DNA of 64,000 nt. Origin: Clostridia bacterium (GTDB lineage: Bacteria; Bacillota; Clostridia; Oscillospirales; Acutalibacteraceae). The stretch lies in NCBI GenBank assembly GCA_017410195.1, contig JAFQRF010000006.1, forward strand, positions 1-64,000, given 5' to 3'. Below are positions 38,138-46,011 of this stretch, piece by piece (within the stretch, counting starts at the first letter, position 1; every line of letters begins with the position of its first letter). A model generated the notes under the pieces. That model had not been told where the DNA came from. It saw only the letters and a list, made by a program, of their open reading frames with translations, and ran no database searches. Made by a program: the position numbers and the translations under genes.

Positions 38138-39610
38138 TTATTGGTTGTTGACAGAAGAAAAAAGTTCTTCGAATGCCTTTGAAAGAGCTGTTGCACTCGC
38201 TGAACCGGTTGAAACGGTTTCTTCGTAGTGGCCTTCTTCGTTTGATGCGGAATAGTCATTGTCGGGGACTATGTAACCTACAGCATCGTTGCACAGTCCG
38301 AAAACAAGGATATCATCGTTGCTTTCAAAATGTGTGTTAAGTGCTGCATAGGGATATTCAGTGCCGTTATAGCTTTCCTCCGCAGAGAAGAATCCGCCGT
38401 AAACTATTTCGGGCAGCACTTCACCGGGAACTTCAAGAATTTTTATGGTTTTACCTATTTCGATATATCCGATTTCGCTTGTCAGATATATCTTTCCGTC
38501 TTCCTTGAATGCGGAAACGTTGCAGAGTCCCGCACGCTCGGCAAGCTTGAAAATAAAGTTGTTGACTTCAAAATCAACCTGAGCGTGAGCAACGTTAAGA
38601 ATCGGTTCAACGGGCTGCGCAGCCTTGGCAAGATCTGCCAGAATATCTGCAACAATAAGGCTGTATTCCTTCATCTTTTCATAGCTTGTCAGTTCGGCAT
38701 CAATGCCGTTTTCTTCGCCCATGTTGGTATGAATTCCGCCGCCAATTGCACCCTGAATGAACAGAAAATCAGCGTTTGAATTGCTGTTAACCGCCTGCTC
38801 GATGTAGTAGGGGAAATCGCCTGAAAGCTCGCTGTTGCTCCAACCGAGATTGATGGGGTGAGCTCCGAAGTTTGCTATGTATATCTCTCTTTTTTTGCTG
38901 TTGTCGGGAACAAAACGGAAGAGGTGGATTTTTTCGTCAATTGAGTAAGGATTGCGAGTGTCGGCAAACATCTCGGGATATGCTTTTGCAGCATAATAAA
39001 GAATACCTTCGCTGCGCTGCATATATGCGGCTCTGATTGCCTCTGCTGTTTTCTCAACAATCGAATCGATATAATTCTTGTCTCTGCCGCTCTTGGGAAT
39101 GTTGCCCCAAAGCCCCTGAGTGTCGATGCCGCTGTGAGTATGAGTTGAGCCGACATTGATGCTTATAAGTTTGCCGTTGCCGGTTATATCGCTGAGCTTT
39201 GCACGGATATCCTTGATGTCTGCATTCATAAAGCCTATGCCGTCAATCCATGCAAATGCTGCGGCGCCTCTTCCTGAATTATCATCGAGAACAACCGCTC
39301 TTACACACAAGTCATCAACAACACCCGTTGCTTCCTGGGCAGGGAATTTGAGGAATCCGCCGAGAAAATATCTGTGGCTGTCAATGTCATCGGGGGTGAG
39401 AACGCTTCTTGCGTAGCCTACGGACCAACGTTCGGCAGATGCTTCATCAATAAAGCTCTCCGAACCTTCAAGAAAGTTTTCGCTGATTGCCTGAACAGGT
39501 CTATCATCGTATCCCGTTCCGGTCAAGCTTTGAAACAGTGCTGTAAAAAGCAGAGGTAAGCCCATGAGAACCGCCATAATTGCCGATATCCATCTGATTA
39601 TAACTGCCAT
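38138..39610 (-). CDS. Neutral ceramidase-like membrane or secreted protein (copy 1)
   Basis: 490 residues from the ATG at 39610, which has AAAGGAGGA upstream; the longer frame from 39640 has no such site. The N-terminal hydrophobic segment IIRWISAIMAVLMGLPLLFTALF is a signal or anchor. It shares with its downstream paralogue the VGSTHTHSGIDTQGLWG zinc motif, FGAHPINLGWS and FIQGAIGGGIHTN in place of the catalytic GDVSPN. The pair appears to come from a tandem duplication. The promoter is at 39632-39660 on the minus strand. Confidence 0.8.
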   Translation of the reverse strand: MAVIIRWISAIMAVLMGLPLLFTALFQSLTGTGYDDRPVQAISENFLEGSESFIDEASAERWSVGYARSVLTPDDIDSHRYFLGGFLKFPAQEATGVVDDLCVRAVVLDDNSGRGAAAFAWIDGIGFMNADIKDIRAKLSDITGNGKLISINVGSTHTHSGIDTQGLWGNIPKSGRDKNYIDSIVEKTAEAIRAAYMQRSEGILYYAAKAYPEMFADTRNPYSIDEKIHLFRFVPDNSKKREIYIANFGAHPINLGWSNSELSGDFPYYIEQAVNSNSNADFLFIQGAIGGGIHTNMGEENGIDAELTSYEKMKEYSLIVADILADLAKAAQPVEPILNVAHAQVDFEVNNFIFKLAERAGLCNVSAFKEDGKIYLTSEIGYIEIGKTIKILEVPGEVLPEIVYGGFFSAEESYNGTEYPYAALNTHFESNDDILVFGLCNDAVGYIVPDNDYSASNEEGHYEETVSTGSASATALSKAFEELFSSVNNQ

Positions 39611-39631
39611 AATTATTCCTCCTTTTTTATA

Positions 39632-39660
39632 ATAGTACACTATTTATCTGAAATTTACAA
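39632..39660 (-). promoter_or_regulatory. Promoter of the ceramidase-like pair
   Basis: TTGTAA (39655-39660), a 17-base spacer and TACTAT (39632-39637) on the minus strand, 22 bases before the ATG. The match is moderate. Confidence 0.45.
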
Positions 39661-39738
39661 TTATTAAAATAACACATATTAACAGCTTGATTTTTGTTAG
39701 TATTAATGATAAACTTTTTTTGAACGGATGTGATTAGT

Positions 39739-40293
39739 TTGATAATAAGACCTTATAACGAAAAAGATAAAGAAAATGTGCGCTATATCTGTCTTAACAG
39801 CGACGGACCGTGCAAAAGCACAAAAAGAGGAATCAACTTTTCTCTTGCGGTTTATTGCGACTATTATATTGAGCGTGAACCCGAGAACTGCTTTGTTGCT
39901 GCCGATGAAAACAATAAAGCGATAGGATACATAATTTGTACCGAAGATTTTGATGTTTTCAAGAAGAGCTTTTTAGAAGAATATTATTCCAAAATTGCAA
40001 AATGGGAGTTCAAACGCAGAAAATCCGCACTAAGGTCGATTGTATCCCATGAAAAATATAAAGAAGAATACCCTGCCCATCTTCATATTGATGTTCTTCC
40101 CGATTATCAGCGGATGGGGCTGGGTCACAGAATGACAGATGCATTGCTGGAACATCTTAAAAATAAAGGCGTAAAAGGACTTATGCTGACAACATGGATT
40201 AAAAATAAAAAGGGCAGGGGCTTTTATGATAAATACGGATTTACCTTGCTTGAAGAAACGAAAAACTGCGCTGTTTACGGAATAAAATTATAA
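39739..40293 (+). CDS. GNAT-family acetyltransferase
   Basis: 184 residues if the TTG at 39739 is the start (GGATGTGA at 39726-39733 favours it over the GTG at 39730). The GNAT core is visible: CFVAADENNKAIGYIIC for beta strands 2-4, HLHIDVLPDYQRMGLGHRMTDALLEHL with the acetyl-CoA-binding QRMGLG motif, and FYDKYGFTLLEET at the C-terminus. This type is similar to the acetyltransferase half of eukaryotic O-GlcNAcase-like proteins. It transfers an acetyl group to an amine; substrate not known. It stands alone, divergent from the ceramidase-like pair, and ends at a terminator. Confidence 0.82.
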   Translation: MIIRPYNEKDKENVRYICLNSDGPCKSTKRGINFSLAVYCDYYIEREPENCFVAADENNKAIGYIICTEDFDVFKKSFLEEYYSKIAKWEFKRRKSALRSIVSHEKYKEEYPAHLHIDVLPDYQRMGLGHRMTDALLEHLKNKGVKGLMLTTWIKNKKGRGFYDKYGFTLLEETKNCAVYGIKL

Positions 40294-40300
40294 ATTATAT

Positions 40301-40345
40301 ATCCCTTCCAAAAATCTGATTGCGAATTTTGGAAGGGATGTTTCC
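40301..40345. terminator. Bidirectional intrinsic terminator
   Basis: ATCCCTTCCAAAAAT (40301-40315) pairs with ATTTTGGAAGGGAT (40326-40339), followed by GTTTCCTTTTT on the plus strand. It ends the acetyltransferase gene and the four-gene minus-strand operon. Confidence 0.85.
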
Positions 40346-40348
40346 TTT

Positions 40349-42088
40349 TTATTGCATTATATAGTATACCCTGTATTCACCGGTATGATCGGTTGCGTAG
40401 CGGCTGTTTATCATGCATTGCTTTGATACTGCAAGCGATGCACGTTCCATTATTTCGGTGAGTCCGAACTTCTTGACATCGTTAAAGAAATTTTCTATAT
40501 TTTCGGTTCTTCCCTTGGCGTTTATTTCCGAACGAGCAAGCTGCAAAAATCGGATTGCGAGATATTCACGCTCAATGCGCCTGCATATTTCATCGGTTTC
40601 GGATGATGCCATGGCTTTTTTGAAAAGTGCATCCGATTTGTCAATAAGTCTGTCATTCAGGTATTCCGCATCGGGATTCTGATAAATTGACAGCGGTGCA
40701 AGAGTGCAGGCGGTTTTCATGGTTTCAACATATTCAGCCACGTATTTGCCTGCTTCTTTTCCGTAAACAGCATTTATAAACCGTTTTGTTTCGTCTTCGG
40801 TATCCGTATCGGGATTCCAGAGAAGCCTGCTTATGATGTAAGCCTTAAGATCATCGCAGCAAGCGCCTCCGCCGTAAGCAAAATTGCCCTGCTCAAGCAA
40901 TCCTATTACTCCTGCACGTCTGAAAAAACGGATGTTTTCCGTCAGTGAATCGAAATGTAAAAAGGGTTGAAGATAATTTTCAAAATTGACTGCATAATCC
41001 CACACATAAAGTCTGCTTGCGTGGTTTTTCCATTCTTTCAAAGCATTTACGAATTCCGCTTCACTGCCGTCGGGATTTTCCTCTGCAAGAATTTCAAACG
41101 GCTTGTCGTAGCGGCAGTCAATTGAGCAAAGACGCACTATGACGTTATCCCTTGCGACTGCGTTTTTAGGCGCGGGCAAGGAATACTGATATGCAAAGGT
41201 GTGCAGTAATATGTCGGGATAATCATTTTTTATTGAGTCTGCAATTTTATTGACAAAATGAATAATCGGACCCGAAGGGCTTCCCTCAGCCTTTTCAAGT
41301 GCAGCGCATTTCCGGCAGGTGCAGCGCAGCTTGTTATCGTTTTGCGCAACTGAAAAAACTTTGCATTCGGGATTGTTTTTTATCCATTTTCTCAGCGTGT
41401 TTTCGGCAATTTGTGCAACCTCGGGGTTAGTCAGGCAAAGCTGACTGTTTTTTGTTCTTTTTCCGTCAATCTCCGAAAAATATTCGGGATGGCTTTCAAA
41501 ATATTCGTTTTCGGGTACAAGGTCGCAGAAAGAATGGTGAAAATTAAACCATTTAACCCTTCCGCCCTTTGCTTTGGATAAATCACACAACCCCGAATTA
41601 AGATGGTTTTTGGATGCAAAGCCGCCGTCAAAGGCGTTGCGGAAATATGCATCGCGGAATTCAAAAAACGGCTCTTCGGTTATTTCGTCAAGCTCAATTT
41701 CAAGCACATCGGTTTTGTTGATTGTTTCGATGTCTTTGGTAAAACATCTGAATCCGCAGAAAATTTCAAGAAACCGGTACACACCGTAAAGCACGCCTCT
41801 TGATGTTTTCCCCGTTACGGTTATATGCTCACCGTCTCCTCGGATTCTGAAGCCTTCATCATGCAAATCGGTTTCTTCAGATGTTTCTCCTCTTACATCG
41901 GCGCCGATTCTTATTTCAGGACCTCTCATCGGACAACGATCGGAATAATAGGGGATTGCGGCGTTTGTTGCCGCCAACAGATATTTCTGCAATTCCGAAG
42001 CTGCATATCGCACCGTTTCGTCCGAATATTGGTGGTTGACTATATGAAAATTGCTTTCGCCGTTTTCGGCAATTTTGTATTTACCCAT
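40349..42088 (-). CDS. DUF4838-family glycosidase-like protein
   Basis: 579 residues from the ATG at 42088, chosen because AGAGGG lies 9 bases upstream and the start is 1 base after the murQ stop; the longer frame from 42142 lies inside murQ. The N-terminal part (YAASELQKYLLAATNAAIPYY, EGFRIRGDGEHITVTGKTSRGVLYGVYRFLE) resembles the alpha-glucuronidase/hexosaminidase N-terminal domain. The rest is a TIM barrel of the DUF4838 type (NSQLCLTNPEV, CRKCAALEKAEGSPSGPIIHFVNKIAD, YVWDYAVNFENYLQPF). DUF4838 proteins are thought to be glycosidases, with no well-characterised member I can name. No signal peptide. Last gene of the operon with murQ and murK. Confidence 0.85.
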   Translation of the reverse strand: MGKYKIAENGESNFHIVNHQYSDETVRYAASELQKYLLAATNAAIPYYSDRCPMRGPEIRIGADVRGETSEETDLHDEGFRIRGDGEHITVTGKTSRGVLYGVYRFLEIFCGFRCFTKDIETINKTDVLEIELDEITEEPFFEFRDAYFRNAFDGGFASKNHLNSGLCDLSKAKGGRVKWFNFHHSFCDLVPENEYFESHPEYFSEIDGKRTKNSQLCLTNPEVAQIAENTLRKWIKNNPECKVFSVAQNDNKLRCTCRKCAALEKAEGSPSGPIIHFVNKIADSIKNDYPDILLHTFAYQYSLPAPKNAVARDNVIVRLCSIDCRYDKPFEILAEENPDGSEAEFVNALKEWKNHASRLYVWDYAVNFENYLQPFLHFDSLTENIRFFRRAGVIGLLEQGNFAYGGGACCDDLKAYIISRLLWNPDTDTEDETKRFINAVYGKEAGKYVAEYVETMKTACTLAPLSIYQNPDAEYLNDRLIDKSDALFKKAMASSETDEICRRIEREYLAIRFLQLARSEINAKGRTENIENFFNDVKKFGLTEIMERASLAVSKQCMINSRYATDHTGEYRVYYIMQ

Positions 42089-42089
42089 T

Positions 42090-42899
42090 TTATTCCCTCT
42101 CTTCCCGGATTGCATTTCGGATATCCCAGCCGTTTTCATCAAGAAGACGTTCGGCTTTTTCTTCGCTGCAACCGAGAATTTCGCTTACAATTCCGATCAT
42201 TCTGCGGCGAAGCTTTTTATTGGTGGGTCTGAGATTTATCATCAGATTTTCGTAAACATATCCGCATTTTACCATTGAAGCGGTTGAAATCATGTTAAGA
42301 ATAATTTTTTGTGCCGTGCCTGCCTTCATTCGCGTTGAACCGGTTATGACCTCGGGACCTGTGTCTGCACATATATTTATGTCGGCGGATTTGCCGAGCT
42401 CCGTATCGGTATTATTTACTATCGAAACAGTTTTTGCTCCTGATTCCGATGCGTATCTGACCGCTGAAATTACATATGCGGCAGATCCTGATGCGGAAAT
42501 TCCGATAAGTATATCTTTGCTGCAAAAGCCGTGAGCCTTAAGGTCTGCAACGGCGTTTTCGGCGTTGTCCTCGGCGTTTTCTGCCGCTTTGAACATACAC
42601 TTTTCACCGCCTGCAATAATACCGTTAAACAAATCATGCGGAACTCCGAAGGTGGGCGGACATTCCGCCGCATCGCATACGGCAAGTCTGCCCGATGTGC
42701 CGCTGCCTATGTAAAAAACTCTGCCGCCGTTTTTTATCACATCCGTTACGGCATCGCAGGCTTCCCCGATTTCGGGTAAAGCCTTATCTATTGCGGAAAT
42801 AACATTGCTGTTTTCGTCATTTATTGTTTTTATTATTTCAACCGATGTCATATTTCCTATATCATATGTATTCGGATTTCTCATTTCGGTTTTAAGCAT
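42090..42899 (-). CDS. murQ: N-acetylmuramic acid 6-phosphate etherase
   Basis: 269 residues, a little shorter than the usual 300 but with the SIS fold intact: RVFYIGSGTSGRLAVCDAAECPPTFG, the catalytic Glu in this stretch, ISASGSAAYVISAVRYASESGAKTVSI, and TGSTRMKAGTAQKI. The enzyme removes D-lactate from MurNAc-6-phosphate to give GlcNAc-6-phosphate, a step of cell-wall sugar recycling. It overlaps the kinase gene by 8 bases and is followed 1 base later by the DUF4838 gene. GGAGTG lies 8 bases upstream. The C-terminal UBA-like tail of Gram-negative MurQ (ILGCSEEKAERLLDENG) is present. Confidence 0.93.
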   Translation of the reverse strand: MLKTEMRNPNTYDIGNMTSVEIIKTINDENSNVISAIDKALPEIGEACDAVTDVIKNGGRVFYIGSGTSGRLAVCDAAECPPTFGVPHDLFNGIIAGGEKCMFKAAENAEDNAENAVADLKAHGFCSKDILIGISASGSAAYVISAVRYASESGAKTVSIVNNTDTELGKSADINICADTGPEVITGSTRMKAGTAQKIILNMISTASMVKCGYVYENLMINLRPTNKKLRRRMIGIVSEILGCSEEKAERLLDENGWDIRNAIREERE

Positions 42900-43809
42900 G
42901 TTTATTCACTCCGATTAAAGTTTTTGCAAGTGACACAGCTCCGAAGATGTTCGGATTTTCTGAAAATTCAAGCGGGAAATCCGTACCGAGATACTTAAGC
43001 AAAAACGGTTTGAGAATATCTTGCTGGCGGCATAATCCTCCGCAGATAACAGCCTTACCGTTTTCTTTACCGAGAAAATCATAAGCAGTGCGGATTATTT
43101 TTGCCGCTTCCCTTGCATTACGGTCAATTATTATTTCGGCATCTTTATCACCTTTTTTGTAAGCTTCAAAAACGGCAGGGGCGAATGAAGCGACATATAC
43201 CGCACCGCCTGCATATATATCGGAAAGCGATTCCCTGACAGGCTTTCCGATCATGGCTTCAATAAGACTGAGCAGAATTTTGCTGCCGCCTCTGCCGTCA
43301 ACGGCTTTAAATGCACTGTCGAGAGCATCCGAGCCGTAGCAGAAACCGCTGCCTCCTTTGTCAATCATATATCCCCAACCGCCGGTACGGTGAAGAACTC
43401 CGTTCAGACTGCTGAAGGCGACGATGCCCGTACCCATTATAACCGCAACTCCGTTTTCTCCGTTCAGAGCTGCCTGCAGAGCGTTATCGGCATCACTGCC
43501 GTTTCCGAAGGCGCCGAATCCGACGGAACACATGCATTCGGTAATCAACGCTCTCATGCTTTCCGAACCTCCGCCCGCAATTCCTGCAAAAGCGGAAATT
43601 TCCGCAGGGTTTATCCCTTCACATATGCCGGATATGCCGTTCAGCAAAACCGACTTTGCGTTTTCTATGCCGATATTTATGGGGTTTGATGCACCGAGAA
43701 TAACTCTTTTTATTTCGTTTCCGTTTAAATCGGTCAAAAGAAATTCGGTTTTTGTACCGCCGCCGTCAATGCCGAGGAGATATTTGATTTTGCCGTTCAA
43801 AGCATTCAT
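42892..43809 (-). CDS. murK: BadF/BadG-type amino-sugar kinase, probably MurNAc/GlcNAc kinase
   Basis: 305 residues from the ATG at 43809 (GGAGTG 6 bases upstream); a GTG nine bases earlier is less likely. The actin-like ATP fold starts YLLGIDGGGTKTEFLL and has SDADNALQAALNG, VIMGTGIVAFS, GGWGYMIDKGGSGFCYG and AVICGGLCRQ. Clostridial MurK of this family phosphorylates both MurNAc and GlcNAc at position 6, and the next gene is murQ, which needs MurNAc-6-phosphate. The substrate is therefore a well-supported inference. It is the second gene after the secreted GH71/99-like protein. Confidence 0.82.
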   Translation of the reverse strand: MNALNGKIKYLLGIDGGGTKTEFLLTDLNGNEIKRVILGASNPINIGIENAKSVLLNGISGICEGINPAEISAFAGIAGGGSESMRALITECMCSVGFGAFGNGSDADNALQAALNGENGVAVIMGTGIVAFSSLNGVLHRTGGWGYMIDKGGSGFCYGSDALDSAFKAVDGRGGSKILLSLIEAMIGKPVRESLSDIYAGGAVYVASFAPAVFEAYKKGDKDAEIIIDRNAREAAKIIRTAYDFLGKENGKAVICGGLCRQQDILKPFLLKYLGTDFPLEFSENPNIFGAVSLAKTLIGVNKHA

Positions 43810-43853
43810 TGTTATCACTCCGTCAGAATTTGTTCGTGAGAATTGCTGAATAT

Positions 43854-45833
43854 TTATCCGAAAATATTATTATAAAGCTTTCTTAAATCCGCATATGCTC
43901 TTTCAAGTTTTTGAATAAAAAATTCTATTAAATTGAAAAATTCATTGCTTTCTTCCGCTTCTTCTTCTCCTGTTGCCGTGCTGTCGAAAACGAAAGCAAA
44001 ACGTCCGCCGGGTGCAGCGTCGCCGTTGACGTAGAAAGCGGTTGCATCGCTGCCGAGAAGATTATCAGACCATTTAAAATTGAATTTTATCTCTTTGTTT
44101 GTAAGTCCGAGTGATTTGCGTGGCACTTCAATTTGAAGAACATTGCCGCTGACCGAATAATCAACCTCGCAGACTTTTTCAAAATCAATACCGCCCAAGG
44201 ATTTTTCAAGCAAGGCTTTTCCGTTCTGAGGAGATTCTCTGTTAATCAGAAATTCAAAGCCCTCCCAGTTTTGAGAAATACCGCTTGTGTCGGTGTCAAT
44301 CAGCAGACGCATCCAGTCTGTATCGTCTGACGGTGTAAGGTTTTCGGCGGTTTTGACATAGAAATATATATTTTCGCTGTCGTAAGCGACCTTTGCCTGA
44401 ATAATATCGTTGCGCAGGGTATCATTGGTGTAATAATATCCCTTCCAGCCTGCACTGTCACGGGCTTCGCCGCCCTTGTAGTGGTTATATTCGGGCAAAA
44501 CATCGTCCCATTGTGAAAGAGAACCGTTTATGTCAATCGTTTTTTCGGCATCGGTTTCGGGAAGAAGATCCGCACCCTTGAAGCGGCGTACGTTTTCTAC
44601 AAGCTGATAATAATAGTGATCCTTGAGTATTCCGGCAGAAGGCTCTATATCACGGCTGTATTCGGCGCTGTACTGATCAGGAAATGCGTTTTCAGTGCCG
44701 TTCCAGCTTTCCCATCTGCCTGCTATCCACTCATTGAAGCCGGTAACAAAAATCAATTCGGGATTCTGAGAAATCGCGTAATCCCATTGCTGCTGAAAAT
44801 TAAGACCGTAAAGAAGAGAGTTTTCAATGCTTTTATCAACAATGATATCCTTACCGCCATAGGTATAGCTGTAGAAATAATCACCGTCCGCAAAGCTTCT
44901 GCCCTGAACGGTTCCTTCGGGGCTGTTCATCGCAGCGAGACCGTTTTCATTCGCATTCTGAGCGACCGATACACACATCTGCTCGGCACTGCCGAAAAGT
45001 CTTTTTCCGAATTTTGCCTGCTTGTAATCCGAACACCATCCCCACGTATCTTTGTAGTAGGGGATATCGGATGTGAAGTATGTTGCTTCATTATCCCTAA
45101 ATGAAAAGAAGCTGAAAATCTCTCTGTCCTTCTCAACGGAAAGGTCAAGTGCGCTTATGTCTGCCATAAGCATGGGTTTTTCGTCCCAAATAAACCAAAG
45201 GTCGCTGTATCTGTTTTTGCTGTAAAGATTGTCATAAATATCGTAAAGCTGGGTACGTGTATCATCAGAGCCGCCGAAGTTGAGAATGAACGAAATATCG
45301 GGAGCATCAACGCCGTCTTCTCTCGCTTTGCTCCATACTTCAAGAAGCGCTTCATAACCCTCGGTGAATACCTGAGTACCGTTGGTAGTGTCGAAAAACA
45401 CAACATCGATACCGGCATCGGCAAGCAGCTCGGCATGTTTTCGCAGAACGTATTCATCAGTATTTGTGTAGAAACCGTAAAGAGGTTCACCCCAAAAATA
45501 GGGTCTGCCGTCATATGTGCCGCCCCATGCCGGATGATCCCAGTCATTTACAGCTTCGGGATACTTGTCAAGCACGCTGCCTGTTGTTATCGGTTCATGG
45601 TCATTTATCCATGGGTAATGCCATGTCCAATAAAACATGGCGACATATTTTTCATTTCTTTTGTTGCCGACATCATCGGATAAAGATAAGGTGCGTCCGA
45701 GACCGTCAACCGCAGCCCACGTTGACGGAAGAATTTTGTTTTTATTTTCAGCCGTTTCGGCAGCAGCAATTGCAGATAAACCGAAAATAACAGAAACGCA
45801 AAGGACAAATGCAAATAATTTTTTTAGCTTCAT
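43854..45833 (-). CDS. Secreted GH71/GH99-like glycosidase with CBM9-like domain
   Basis: 659 residues from the ATG at 45833 (GGAG 9 bases upstream). A signal peptide (KLKKLFAFVLCVSVIFGLSAIAA) leads a TIM-barrel region with YVAMFYWTWHYPW, LLADAGIDVVFFDTTNGTQVF, YDNLYSKNRYSDLWFIW and FVTGFNEWIAGRWESW, reminiscent of GH71/GH99 endo-acting alpha-glycosidases. Residues from about 465 to 600 (IDINGSLSQWDDV, AKVAYDSENIYFYVKTAENL) form a CBM9/DOMON-like module. The C-terminus ends in an amphipathic helix (NLIEFFIQKLERAYADLRKL). It is the first gene of the operon with murK and murQ, so it may supply amino sugars from outside. The GH family assignment is tentative. Confidence 0.8.
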   Translation of the reverse strand: MKLKKLFAFVLCVSVIFGLSAIAAAETAENKNKILPSTWAAVDGLGRTLSLSDDVGNKRNEKYVAMFYWTWHYPWINDHEPITTGSVLDKYPEAVNDWDHPAWGGTYDGRPYFWGEPLYGFYTNTDEYVLRKHAELLADAGIDVVFFDTTNGTQVFTEGYEALLEVWSKAREDGVDAPDISFILNFGGSDDTRTQLYDIYDNLYSKNRYSDLWFIWDEKPMLMADISALDLSVEKDREIFSFFSFRDNEATYFTSDIPYYKDTWGWCSDYKQAKFGKRLFGSAEQMCVSVAQNANENGLAAMNSPEGTVQGRSFADGDYFYSYTYGGKDIIVDKSIENSLLYGLNFQQQWDYAISQNPELIFVTGFNEWIAGRWESWNGTENAFPDQYSAEYSRDIEPSAGILKDHYYYQLVENVRRFKGADLLPETDAEKTIDINGSLSQWDDVLPEYNHYKGGEARDSAGWKGYYYTNDTLRNDIIQAKVAYDSENIYFYVKTAENLTPSDDTDWMRLLIDTDTSGISQNWEGFEFLINRESPQNGKALLEKSLGGIDFEKVCEVDYSVSGNVLQIEVPRKSLGLTNKEIKFNFKWSDNLLGSDATAFYVNGDAAPGGRFAFVFDSTATGEEEAEESNEFFNLIEFFIQKLERAYADLRKLYNNIFG

Positions 45834-45863
45834 TGTAATTCTCCAAATGTTTGATTTTACTTC

Positions 45864-45892
45864 ATTATACTGCACGAATTTTATAAATTCAA
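45864..45892 (-). promoter_or_regulatory. Promoter of the murK-murQ operon
   Basis: TTGAAT (45887-45892), a 17-base spacer and TATAAT (45864-45869) on the minus strand, 30 bases before the ATG. Confidence 0.75.
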
Positions 45893-45954
45893 TATAAAAA
45901 CTGAGATTCAGATGATAGTGTATTATATATTATTTTATATTTTTTTTATTTTTC

Positions 45955-45983
45955 TTGAAATATTTTCAGTATAGTGCTATACT
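45955..45983 (+). promoter_or_regulatory. Promoter of the recJ-rel run
   Basis: TTGAAA (45955-45960), a 17-base spacer and TATACT (45978-45983) with an extended TG. It is divergent from the murK-murQ operon promoter within a 178-base gap. Confidence 0.75.
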
Positions 45984-46011
45984 AATAGGATATTGAAAGG
46001 AATGATTGCTT

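Noticed and set aside
46006..46011. The upstream TTG as the recJ start.
   Set aside because: Only 4 bases from AAAGGA; the TTG at 46012 is slightly better spaced, though neither is certain.
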